DNA of 64,000 bases from Lachancea kluyveri NRRL Y-12651 (lineage: Eukaryota; Ascomycota; Saccharomycetes; Saccharomycetales; Saccharomycetaceae): contig CM000688.1 in assembly GCA_000149225.2 (NCBI GenBank), positions 310,001 through 374,000 on the forward strand, written 5' to 3'. Of the stretch, positions 29,332 to 38,031 are shown piece after piece. The translations under genes and the position numbers were made by a program. A model generated the notes under the pieces. That model was not told the DNA's origin and did not search any database. It was given only the letters and a program-made list of their open reading frames with translations. The first letter of the stretch is position 1. The number at the start of each line of letters is the position of its first letter.

Positions 29332-30196
29332 ATAATATTCACCGTCACAATTATTACAGAGGATAGATCAAGTGCACAGACTTATCCTTCCAACGCAGCG
29401 CGTGGTTACACAACCAATTGATGTCTATATACTAGGATCAACTGTAATACAAGGTATTCCAAGCGAATTGGGCGAGTATTCAACTTCCCGGCTAGGTTTC
29501 ATTTTTTCTTTCAAGAAAACAGTTACGGGAATATACGTGTGTTGCCTGGAATATAGATAGCAGCGCTAGGAATGTCAGGGCATCAATAAATAAATAAATA
29601 AACCATACTGAATGAGCCAATCTAGCTTATATAATGAACTTGATGCCTATACCTTAACCCAAGAGTGAATTTGAATCCCTGATTGAACGACAAGACTTGA
29701 CAAACTCGATTGCCAACTGTTTATTAATCGATGAATTGGTATGTCATCAAACGACATGGAATACTTGAACTATTGCACACAGTAACTTGTCCAATTACCC
29801 GAGGATAGCCGAATGTAAAAGTTTGCACAAATTTTCACAAGGCCTATTGGAATAGTCATCTATTACAGATGAGAATTAACAGTTCGGCTTGCCGTCAACC
29901 AGAATTTACACTATTCACGAGATACATACACAAAGCTTACATATACATTAAAAAAAAATAAGTCGATTACACCCAGTTAAACAACATGGGTCTTAGGTTA
30001 GCCAATAAAAAAAAACAAACATGGAGCAGTGTGCTATTCGGCGTCCTTGAACCAAAAGCCTTGCAAACGCAAATCGAGTGCCACACAAAGAGGTAGTTGA
30101 GAAATCTTGGTTTGAGCAATAGTGGCTCGAAGCACGGACATGAAACTGTAAGTTAAATTTGGTGTTTATGACACGAGAAAATATACTAATTACTAT
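29332..30196. other. Intergenic between the RPS25 promoter and tRNA-Glu
   Basis: About 865 bp with no gene. S. cerevisiae has Ty debris at the matching tE(UUC)-NUP2 position; no clear LTR is seen here. Confidence 0.45.
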
Positions 30197-30268
30197 TCCG
30201 ATATAGTGTAACGGCTATCACATCACGCTTTCACCGTGGAGACCGGGGTTCGACTCCCCGTATCGGAG
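30197..30268 (+). tRNA. tRNA-Glu (UUC)
   Basis: A 72-nt cloverleaf. Acceptor stem TCCGATA/TATCGGA, discriminator G, anticodon TTC in the loop GCTTTCACC, B box GGTTCGACTCC, and a T5 terminator right after. It looks the same as S. cerevisiae tE(UUC), and a tRNA-Glu is also found near NUP2 there. Confidence 0.97.
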
Positions 30269-30434
30269 TATTTTTCCCAGTCCGAGGATTATGGGTCATT
30301 AACTACGTTGTTGTTTTTTTTTCTTTTCTGGAAGAAAAATCTTTGTAGTAATCTGAGGCTTCTAATTCACTCCTCCCAGTGTCAATTCCTAATCGTCGAC
30401 AGTATATCTGTATCACAATCCTCCAAAGTCAGAA

Positions 30435-32429
30435 ATGTCCAAGAGGCTTGCTGATTCTCAAATCACCAGAGAAACTTTTCGCGAAGATTCGGATGACTCC
30501 GATAATGCATCGGCGAATGGTCCAAAGCTAGCCACTGATGCAGTTATGCGTAACAGAAGAATTGCCAAACCAAGGAAAAAGATGGCTTCTTTCGGTAACA
30601 CTATTAGCAAAACATCTAGCGATGAAAGCTCCACCGCTAATGCCTTCTCTTTTGCTAAACCTACCACGAACTTTAATGCAGGTACTCCATTTAAATTTGG
30701 CGATTCAAGAGCCAACGTTAATAGAACCAATACCATTCCCCTTCCCACTTCGAACAGCTCCGATACTAATGCTAAGCTAAAAGCTCTGAACTTACAATTT
30801 AACAAAAGGGTAACCGAAATTATCAGTAACGATCCGTTTGTTAATCTGACCTCCATATTCAGGAAGTACGAAGCGTACATTAAGGACATTAAGAGTGACC
30901 AATTGCCTAATGGTGCCGCCTCCCTAGCCTCTGGATTTAACCAGGCAACTAAGAAGCAAGAGCATCAAGACGAAGATCAAGGCCAACAACCCAAGACACC
31001 ATTTTCCTTTACTCCAAAAGCGACAATCAATACGTCTCAGAAAACAACAACAACAGCAGCAGCAGCAACAGCAAGTGATGAATCAGAATCTTCAGAAGAT
31101 GAAAAAGAAATCAAAGTTGAGGGTCCTAAATTTACAATCTCTTCAAAGCCAACCACTGAAGGATCTGCGTTTTCATTCGCTTCTAAAAAAAAAAGAGAAG
31201 TAGCAGATAGCGATAGTGAGAGTGAAGTGGAAATAAAAGGCCCCCAGTTTAAGTTCTCTGGAACTGTCTCAAGTGATGTGTTTAAACTGAAGGAAAATGC
31301 TAAAGTGGGCTCTGCTCTTTCGTCAAATGATTCTTCGAAACCAGCCGCCAAAGAACAGGAAAAGAAGCCACCTGCATTCAGTTTCAGCGCGCCAGAGTCT
31401 GCTGAAAAGGAAGAGCATTCTAAATCTGCCGTTTCGTTTGCTCCAGGTGCAGCAAAGGATGCTGAGTCTAAACCTTCCTTCTCATTTAGCTCAACTCCTG
31501 TAGGGGCTGAAGAAAAGAACACAACGACAAAGAAGCCTGTATTTGCTTTTGGCGCCACCTCTGAAAACAGTGCACAGAAAACAAAGCCATCATTTAGCTT
31601 TGGTAGCAGCGGAGCTAACACGCAACCTCAAGAAGGTTCTAAATCGGCGTTCGGTACCAGTACTGATATTTCAACGGACAAAGGAAACAACAAAAATGGG
31701 AAAGCTCCTTCTTTCACCTTTGGTACTGGCTCTACAAATTCTACAGAGAAACCCTCTTTCAAATTTGGTGCAACCGAAAACAAAAATGGACCCGCTGCCA
31801 CTCCTGCCTTCTCATTTGGCTCCTCAACGACAGCTTCAGCACCAGCATTTTCATTCGGCAAGCCTGCCGATTCCTCTTCAAAAGAACAACGTTCAACTTC
31901 ATCCAATGGCTTTAAATTCTCTTTACCATTCGCTCAGGGCGGTTCTACTTTAGACAAGGACGGTTCCAAGGATGAAAAGCCCGACGAAGGGTCCACTGCT
32001 AAGCCGTCTGTCGAAGAAACTAACGGTGAAGAACAAACACAGGAACCTTCACAGCCAATGTCAATGTCTAATGGTGAAGAAGATGAAGATGTTCTATTCG
32101 CCAAGCGAGCTAAGTTGCTGATCTTCAACTCTGAGACTAAAGGTTACGATTCACGCGGGTTAGGCGAATTAAAAGTTCTGCAAAGAAAAGATGACAAAAG
32201 CAAGGTTAGAATTCTCTGCAGATCTGATGGTATGGGCCATATTCTGTTAAATACCAGTGTTGTTAAAAGCTTTCAATATGTTCCTTTGGACTCTGACAAG
32301 GAAAATTTTGTCAAGTGTCCTGTGGTTAATTCTGAAGGAAAATTAGACACCTACATCATCAGGGTCAAGCAAAAATCTGATGGCCGTCAACTATGTACTG
32401 CCATCTCCAACGTGCAGTCATCCATGTGA
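30435..32429 (+). CDS. NUP2: Nup2 nuclear-basket FG nucleoporin
   Basis: The 664-residue protein (S. cerevisiae 720) is a mobile nucleoporin on the basket side that helps recycle importin alpha (Kap60) and binds Ran/Gsp1-GTP. The N-terminus MSKRLADSQITRET matches the Kap60-binding start. The middle (about 180-510) carries many FSFG, FKFG and FTFG repeats separated by charged spacers. The C-terminal 120 residues form a RanBP1-like domain (LFAKRAKLLIFNSETKGYDS and SKVRILCRSDGMGHILLN). A run of CAGCAGCAGCA near 31053-31066 encodes a Thr/Ala patch. S. cerevisiae NUP2 is YLR335W, followed by SGD1 as here. Confidence 0.97.
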   Translation: MSKRLADSQITRETFREDSDDSDNASANGPKLATDAVMRNRRIAKPRKKMASFGNTISKTSSDESSTANAFSFAKPTTNFNAGTPFKFGDSRANVNRTNTIPLPTSNSSDTNAKLKALNLQFNKRVTEIISNDPFVNLTSIFRKYEAYIKDIKSDQLPNGAASLASGFNQATKKQEHQDEDQGQQPKTPFSFTPKATINTSQKTTTTAAAATASDESESSEDEKEIKVEGPKFTISSKPTTEGSAFSFASKKKREVADSDSESEVEIKGPQFKFSGTVSSDVFKLKENAKVGSALSSNDSSKPAAKEQEKKPPAFSFSAPESAEKEEHSKSAVSFAPGAAKDAESKPSFSFSSTPVGAEEKNTTTKKPVFAFGATSENSAQKTKPSFSFGSSGANTQPQEGSKSAFGTSTDISTDKGNNKNGKAPSFTFGTGSTNSTEKPSFKFGATENKNGPAATPAFSFGSSTTASAPAFSFGKPADSSSKEQRSTSSNGFKFSLPFAQGGSTLDKDGSKDEKPDEGSTAKPSVEETNGEEQTQEPSQPMSMSNGEEDEDVLFAKRAKLLIFNSETKGYDSRGLGELKVLQRKDDKSKVRILCRSDGMGHILLNTSVVKSFQYVPLDSDKENFVKCPVVNSEGKLDTYIIRVKQKSDGRQLCTAISNVQSSM

Positions 32430-32545
32430 AATAAGTAGTTTTAACTGGATACTCATTATATAATCTCAAAGCTTGTAGTATATTACAGAAGGCAAAAAAA
32501 AAAAACTTCATTTTTAAAAACATTTATCTTTTGTACAAATACAGT

Positions 32546-35500
32546 TTAATAGTCTGCATCTGCCAGGTAACTATCTATCAATTGGTTGAATCTCTGAGTA
32601 GCCCATTTCAAACGTCTGACATCCCTTTCGTAGCCCTTTGTGCCTTTCTGTTCAGTTACGTAATTGATGAACTTGAATTTTTTAGTAACAAACCATTTTA
32701 ATGATTTCAAGATTACAGATTTATTTTCCAGTTTAATACCGTTCACTATTATTCCCTGCAAAACGTCATCTTTGTAAGTAAAAGTTTTCTTTGAGCCTTC
32801 CTTTTTCCTACACTCACTTTTCTTGGCAGTAGAAAGCAGCAGCTGGAAGAGTAATACTTCCAGGAAAAGCATACCGTCATCATTCAACCCACCCATGATC
32901 GGAACATGCTTCAACACGTCTAATCTTAAAATGCCTTCAGAAAGCAGGTATCCGAAAAATCTCCCTTGGTTCAAAATTTTTCTCAACCTTGCATCTTCAC
33001 TCAATTCATCGTCACCACGGGTAAAATCGCTTTCTGAATCAGAAAGGGAATCATTTTCAAACTTCTTGATGATATCCCAAAATAAGAATTGGAAGGATTT
33101 TAAAACGTGGTGGTTATGCTCACATATCTTGGCACCCAATAAGGAATAATATGGATTATAACCATTGGAGCTGCCTTCCATAGATAAACAATGTATCAAC
33201 ACCTTAGAAATTTCCAAACTTTGTTTATTTTTCAAATTCAGTTTTTCTAATTTGGTGAATGCATCAACGAAATCCTGGGCAGACATTATGCTAATAAAAA
33301 TTGCACGTCTAACATCGGTGTTCATCCTTTGATGTTTTGCTATTTCGGCCCAATCTGGCATTTCTTCAAGTAGATCGTCCTCAATGGCGATCTCAGCTTT
33401 TCCGGATTTTTTTTTATCTGTAGTAACCACGTCTCTACCAGTTTCGTCTCCAAAGGCGTTAGACATGTTTCCCTTCCACGACGCACCTACCAACCACCAT
33501 TTACCTTTTATATCGACGTTCTTAATGTCATCCAACGAGACTTGAAGGGGTTCCGAAGCAGAAGGAGCTGTAACCCTGAGAGATGCGGTCAAATTCTTCT
33601 TCAATGATTGGTGACCAACAGCTATAATAGAAGGTTTTAGTCTGTTGTTCTTTAAATCTGACATAGTCTCCAATAGGAACTTCATACGTGGAGTCTGCTT
33701 TATAGATTTAACATTATTCAATAGCTGAGAAAGAATCTCTTTTAAAGCCATAGGATCATCACCGCGTATTAATTGACCAGAGACGGATACAACTCTTAGA
33801 AGAAGTTCTGTAGTAAACTCATTGGGGTTCTCAATAAAAAGCTTGATTAGGTCATAAATCAACTTGCAAGCAACCATTCCAAAATTGTAACAATAGGAGA
33901 GTAGGGTGATTAGATTGCTGCACTCTTTGGAGAATACTGTCGGTTCGCACTCTTCTTGTACTTGATTATCTAGCAATTTTAACTGAGAATCATAAAAATG
34001 AAAGAATTTCTGTACCAAATCCTGAACAAAGGAAGCGCCCATTTCGACTCCACGCAATCTCCATAATGAGAACGTGACACCTGCATAGGTCATAATAAAT
34101 CCATCTAATAGCTTATTCTTTTGGCCAACTACCTCGATGATTTGATTACTGAATGCGTCTGTGACGTACTGTCTGGGGTATGTTTCATATAGGTCGTTCA
34201 AAGATGACACAATAATGGAAATATTGGATTCAGAAAGTTTATTTAAGGCTGACTTGATCTTCTTTCTTAGTTCCACCATAGTCACGGAGTCATCATTACC
34301 CAACTGCTTCTTACGTAGTGATGGTGGCACATAAGCGGATGATTCAATTGCTGGTGCGACATAAGGATTCTCTTTTTGTTTTTTATGCTTACTAGATCCT
34401 TCACCGCCTTCCAACTCGCGCAGCTGTTCCCATTCTTCTTCATCTAAGTCCTCTTCGTTAAATTCTTCGAAATCGCCAGAGGATAGCTCATCATCGGAGG
34501 AAAATGGATTTTCCGCATCTTCTTCTTCTTCACTTGAACCACTACTACCCGAGTCCTCAGCTTCGGATATTCCATCCATGTCTTCTTCCTCTTCACTCAC
34601 GTGATTTTGGGCATCATTTCTAGCGAAATCACCATATTCTTCATCACTTCCACCAATATTTTCGAAAAAATCCAGACCCTCTAACAGCCCGCCGACAGCG
34701 TCATATTCGTCAATGGCATGAAGCTTCTTTTTCTTGCCCTTCAAACCTAATTTTTTTGCGTAATATTGCATATCCATTTCATCCTTTTCTAGCTGAGCGC
34801 GCTCTGAAGGTGCTAAGGGATAGAAACTCTCTGTTTCTTTCTCTTTTTGTTTAGATTTCTTTTTATCTCTCTTTTCATTCTTGTTTTCGTTTTTAGTCTT
34901 TTCAGCCTTGGGTTTCTTTTTTTCCTTCATAGCCTTTAGAGCAGCCATTGTTTCTTCAACAGACATCTCAGTTACTAAATCGTCTTCATTGTCAAAGTCG
35001 CTTTCATTCAGTGCGTCGTCCTCGTCTAATATTTCGTCTCCGGAAGGATGTTCGCTGAGTATGTCATCTTCGTCGTATATCTCTTCTTCGTTTTTCTCTT
35101 CTTCTACTCGATGTTGTCTCTTACTCTTTTTAGACCTTTCTGCTTCCAACCCGGTCCTTACTTCTTCAGAGGACATCACTCCATTTTTACTTAAGCTTTG
35201 CTTCTTCTGCTTTTTTTCCTTCAAAGCCTTCAGTTTTTCCATAGTTTCTTCCACAGACATTGGCTTTTCCTCGATGTCAGCGTCACTATACTGCTCTTCC
35301 TCCTGTTCTTCCTCCTGTTCTTCCTGATCGTCATCTTCAGCTTCTAACTCATTAAGTTGCTGCCATTCCTCTTCATTCAGGTCTTCAGCATCGAAACTAT
35401 CAAAGTCGCCCGATGATAGGTCGTCATCTGAAGAAAAAGGTAACTCAACTTTCTCGACCTTTTTATTCTTCTTTTTAGAGAAATTTGCATCATTCTGAAC

Positions 35501-35728
35501 TTTCTCTTTGAGTGGTTTAACAGTTTTTACGCTGTGTATTTGCTGGTTGGCTTTGATACCACCACGCTTTTGCTTCTTCTCTAACCTTTGCTGTTTCCTC
35601 TTCTCTCTTCTACCAGTTTTGCCAGCTCTTCTCTTCTTTGGATTAAACCTTTCATCATTATCATAATTTTTAGTTTTCAGTTCATCTAATAAGACGCCCG
35701 GCATACGGATCCCATGGCTCTCAGACAT
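32546..35728 (-). CDS. SGD1: Sgd1/NOM1 nucleolar 18S rRNA maturation factor
   Basis: The 1060-residue protein is longer than S. cerevisiae Sgd1 (899). It is an essential nucleolar protein with MIF4G (about 480-700) and MA3 (about 805-930) domains, related to human NOM1 and needed for small-subunit processing. The N-terminal 460 residues are highly charged with basic nuclear signals (29-60). The extra length comes from internal duplication: an acidic module around PFSSDDxLSSGDF occurs at 97-130 and 408-440, and an MSVEETM helix module at 157-172 and 255-270. It is convergent with NUP2 (116 bp) and divergent from MSP1 (173 bp) with a PAC/RRPE pair between. Confidence 0.95.
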   Translation of the reverse strand: MSESHGIRMPGVLLDELKTKNYDNDERFNPKKRRAGKTGRREKRKQQRLEKKQKRGGIKANQQIHSVKTVKPLKEKVQNDANFSKKKNKKVEKVELPFSSDDDLSSGDFDSFDAEDLNEEEWQQLNELEAEDDDQEEQEEEQEEEQYSDADIEEKPMSVEETMEKLKALKEKKQKKQSLSKNGVMSSEEVRTGLEAERSKKSKRQHRVEEEKNEEEIYDEDDILSEHPSGDEILDEDDALNESDFDNEDDLVTEMSVEETMAALKAMKEKKKPKAEKTKNENKNEKRDKKKSKQKEKETESFYPLAPSERAQLEKDEMDMQYYAKKLGLKGKKKKLHAIDEYDAVGGLLEGLDFFENIGGSDEEYGDFARNDAQNHVSEEEEDMDGISEAEDSGSSGSSEEEEDAENPFSSDDELSSGDFEEFNEEDLDEEEWEQLRELEGGEGSSKHKKQKENPYVAPAIESSAYVPPSLRKKQLGNDDSVTMVELRKKIKSALNKLSESNISIIVSSLNDLYETYPRQYVTDAFSNQIIEVVGQKNKLLDGFIMTYAGVTFSLWRLRGVEMGASFVQDLVQKFFHFYDSQLKLLDNQVQEECEPTVFSKECSNLITLLSYCYNFGMVACKLIYDLIKLFIENPNEFTTELLLRVVSVSGQLIRGDDPMALKEILSQLLNNVKSIKQTPRMKFLLETMSDLKNNRLKPSIIAVGHQSLKKNLTASLRVTAPSASEPLQVSLDDIKNVDIKGKWWLVGASWKGNMSNAFGDETGRDVVTTDKKKSGKAEIAIEDDLLEEMPDWAEIAKHQRMNTDVRRAIFISIMSAQDFVDAFTKLEKLNLKNKQSLEISKVLIHCLSMEGSSNGYNPYYSLLGAKICEHNHHVLKSFQFLFWDIIKKFENDSLSDSESDFTRGDDELSEDARLRKILNQGRFFGYLLSEGILRLDVLKHVPIMGGLNDDGMLFLEVLLFQLLLSTAKKSECRKKEGSKKTFTYKDDVLQGIIVNGIKLENKSVILKSLKWFVTKKFKFINYVTEQKGTKGYERDVRRLKWATQRFNQLIDSYLADADY

Positions 35729-35777
35729 CCTAACACGTTTTTCTTACTTTCTTATGTGACTTTTATGGTATAGTTCT

Positions 35778-35824
35778 GCGATGAGTAAAGTAAGCTCATC
35801 TTCTTTAGTGCCAAAAAATTTTCA
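35778..35824 (-). promoter_or_regulatory. PAC and RRPE motifs in the SGD1-MSP1 promoter
   Basis: GCGATGAG (35778-35785) is a perfect PAC core, and AAAAAATTTTCA (35813-35824) is an RRPE on the opposite strand. The pair lies 50-96 bp from the SGD1 ATG and fits its role in ribosome biogenesis rather than that of the divergent MSP1. Confidence 0.75.
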
Positions 35825-35901
35825 GAATTTTCGACATGAATTTCGGAGAAATAGAACCTCACAACAAAAGATTGTTAGAAATCTAAAAATCAAACCAGAA
35901 A

Positions 35902-36978
35902 ATGGCTCGCAACATCGATTTGAAGACTATTACTGATATCTCAGTGTTAATAGGTACAGGTATTTCTCTGTATTATCTGATTAATAGACTACTAAATGAA
36001 ACTGAAGGTGGCCCCTTATCAGGAAGATCCAAGGAATCCCGGGAAAAACAAAGCCAGTCGTGGCAAAGATTAGTACATTTAAACCCCCACTTAGAACGTG
36101 TTGAATTGAATTCTTATGAACGTAGTGTACTCGCTTCTGTGGTGACGCCCTTCGAAATAGATGTACAATTCTCTGACATAGGTGGACTGGAAGATGTGAT
36201 TGAAGAACTGACCGAAAGCGTTATTTACCCATTAACTACGCCAGAACTATATACCCAGAATTCATTGTTGGAAGCTCCAAAGGGTGTTTTGCTGTATGGT
36301 CCACCAGGTTGTGGTAAAACAATGATCGCAAAGGCGCTTGCCAAGGAGAGTGGCGCTAACTTCATTTCTATTAGAATGTCTTCCATCATGGATAAATGGT
36401 ACGGCGAGTCTAACAAAATCGTGGACGCTATATTCTCTCTAGCAAATAAAATTGAACCATGCATAGTCTTTATCGATGAAATCGATTCTTTCCTAAGAGA
36501 GAGAGCATCTTCTGACCATGAAGTAACTGCCATGTTAAAGGCAGAGTTTATGACTTTATGGGATGGTTTAACAAGCAACGGCAGAGTAATGGTATTAGGA
36601 GCTACTAACAGAATGAGTGATATTGATAGTGCGTTCTTGAGAAGATTACCAAAAAGATTTCCTGTGAATTTGCCTAATGAAGAACAACGTCGTAAGATCC
36701 TACAGGTGTTGTTGAGAGACACAGATTTAGATGACAAGGAATTTAGTATGGAATACCTTGTTACCTCTACACGCGGTATGTCCGGGTCTGATTTGAAAGA
36801 ATTGTGTAGAGATGCTGCGCTAAATGCTGCTCGAGAGTACATCAAACAAAAGAGACAGCTGACGTCAACTGGGCAGGAAGACTCTATACTAGCAATGAGA
36901 CCTCTTCAGAGTAGAGATTTCTTTAAGAGCTTAAAGCCGGAAGTCCAAATTCCACTTGGATCAGTTACCTTGGACTAA
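35902..36978 (+). CDS. MSP1: Msp1 mitochondrial outer-membrane AAA ATPase
   Basis: The 358-residue protein (S. cerevisiae 362) extracts mislocalised tail-anchored proteins from mitochondrial and peroxisomal membranes and clears stalled import substrates. It has an N-terminal membrane anchor (about 12-30), a linker, then one AAA domain with Walker A GPPGCGKT, Walker [10 protein letters not shown], the arginine-finger region [10 protein letters not shown] and the pore-loop KWYGES. All motifs are intact. It sits between SGD1 and ERV1; in S. cerevisiae MSP1-ERV1 and SGD1 are on different chromosomes. Confidence 0.97.
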   Translation: MARNIDLKTITDISVLIGTGISLYYLINRLLNETEGGPLSGRSKESREKQSQSWQRLVHLNPHLERVELNSYERSVLASVVTPFEIDVQFSDIGGLEDVIEELTESVIYPLTTPELYTQNSLLEAPKGVLLYGPPGCGKTMIAKALAKESGANFISIRMSSIMDKWYGESNKIVDAIFSLANKIEPCIVFIDEIDSFLRERASSDHEVTAMLKAEFMTLWDGLTSNGRVMVLGATNRMSDIDSAFLRRLPKRFPVNLPNEEQRRKILQVLLRDTDLDDKEFSMEYLVTSTRGMSGSDLKELCRDAALNAAREYIKQKRQLTSTGQEDSILAMRPLQSRDFFKSLKPEVQIPLGSVTLD

Positions 36979-37139
36979 GTTGAAGTAAAATTGAAAGAGA
37001 AACTATGTTAAAAGCTACCGAATACACTAAAATATTCCATCATATATCACTATGTACGTAGAAGAGTACCAATAAGAGCTCTTGATCTCACCGAAGCATT
37101 TGGACAAGCTTCATTATAGCGGATCTTAAAGTGAAATAA

Positions 37140-37835
37140 ATGACAAACAATTCTGAATCTCCTGCTAATCCGATTATCGGCAAATCTGGTCGAAAGATTA
37201 TATATGACGAGGATGGCAAGCCGTATGTTCTCTACGTTTTTATGGTTGTTTGGCACCAACCAAAGTGCATTGCTCAGATACTAACTATACCGCCTTCGCT
37301 TAGCTGCCGATCCTGTAATACCTTGCTGGACTTTCAATTTGCTACAGGTAAAATTACATCTGGATCTGTGAAAAAGAATCATCTTGGCTCCTCAAACGCT
37401 GTTACGGCTTCGACGGGTGCTTCTGGTACCATTACTAGTACTACTACTGCTGCTGCTGCTGCTGCTACCACTGAGTCAAATAAAATTCCAGGCACCAAGA
37501 CCTATGAGAAAGTTGATCCACCAGATGTTGAAAAGTTGGGTCGTTCTTCGTGGACGCTCCTACATTCTATTGCGGCCAAATACCCACCAAAACCTACAGA
37601 TATACAGAAGCAAGAGATGTCACAATTTATGACTATTTTTTCTCATGTGTATCCATGTTGGTGGTGTGCTAAGGACTTTGAAAAATTTATAAAAGCAAAT
37701 TCTCCAAAAGTGGGTTCCAGAGATGAATTAGGAAGGTGGTTATGTGATGCACACAATGAAGTTAATGAAAAGATAGGAAAGGAAAAATTTAATTGCAATT
37801 TATGGAAGAACAGGTGGAAAGACGGGTGGGAATAA
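37140..37835 (+). CDS. ERV1: Erv1 sulfhydryl oxidase, two exons
   Basis: A FAD-linked sulfhydryl oxidase of the mitochondrial intermembrane space that reoxidises Mia40. Exon 1 is 37140-37222 and exon 2 is 37304-37835. Splicing joins DEDGKP directly to CRSC, as in S. cerevisiae, and gives 204 residues. Shuttle cysteines are Cys29/Cys32 (CRSC). The catalytic pair is CWWC in YPCWWCAKDFEK (S. cerevisiae CNWC), and a C-terminal WKNRWKDGW closes the domain. The linker has a run of about seven Ala codons. Read through without splicing, the frame stays open and would insert 27 hydrophobic residues between GKP and CRSC. Confidence 0.97.
   Translation: MTNNSESPANPIIGKSGRKIIYDEDGKPYVLYVFMVVWHQPKCIAQILTIPPSLSCRSCNTLLDFQFATGKITSGSVKKNHLGSSNAVTASTGASGTITSTTTAAAAAATTESNKIPGTKTYEKVDPPDVEKLGRSSWTLLHSIAAKYPPKPTDIQKQEMSQFMTIFSHVYPCWWCAKDFEKFIKANSPKVGSRDELGRWLCDAHNEVNEKIGKEKFNCNLWKNRWKDGWE
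37223..37303 (+). other. ERV1 intron, 81 nt, in frame and stop-free
   Basis: It begins GTATGT (37223), has a perfect TACTAAC branch site (37279-37285) and ends CTTAG (37303). S. cerevisiae ERV1 has a short intron at the same codon. The length is a multiple of three with no stop, so ORF callers read straight through it. Confidence 0.95.
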
Positions 37836-38031
37836 ACACCCATATTACTCTTTTAATATTTGGAAGGGAATCATCTAAAAAAAAGAGGTTGACACAGAAA
37901 GCTTGTAAATAAAATGTTTACTTTGATGCGTAATACTTTTAGTGCTCGGTGTTTAATACAGAAATCAACTTTTCGATTAAGGGCGACTTACAAATTCATA
38001 CAGATTCATAAATTCGCCTAAACTGCGGACA

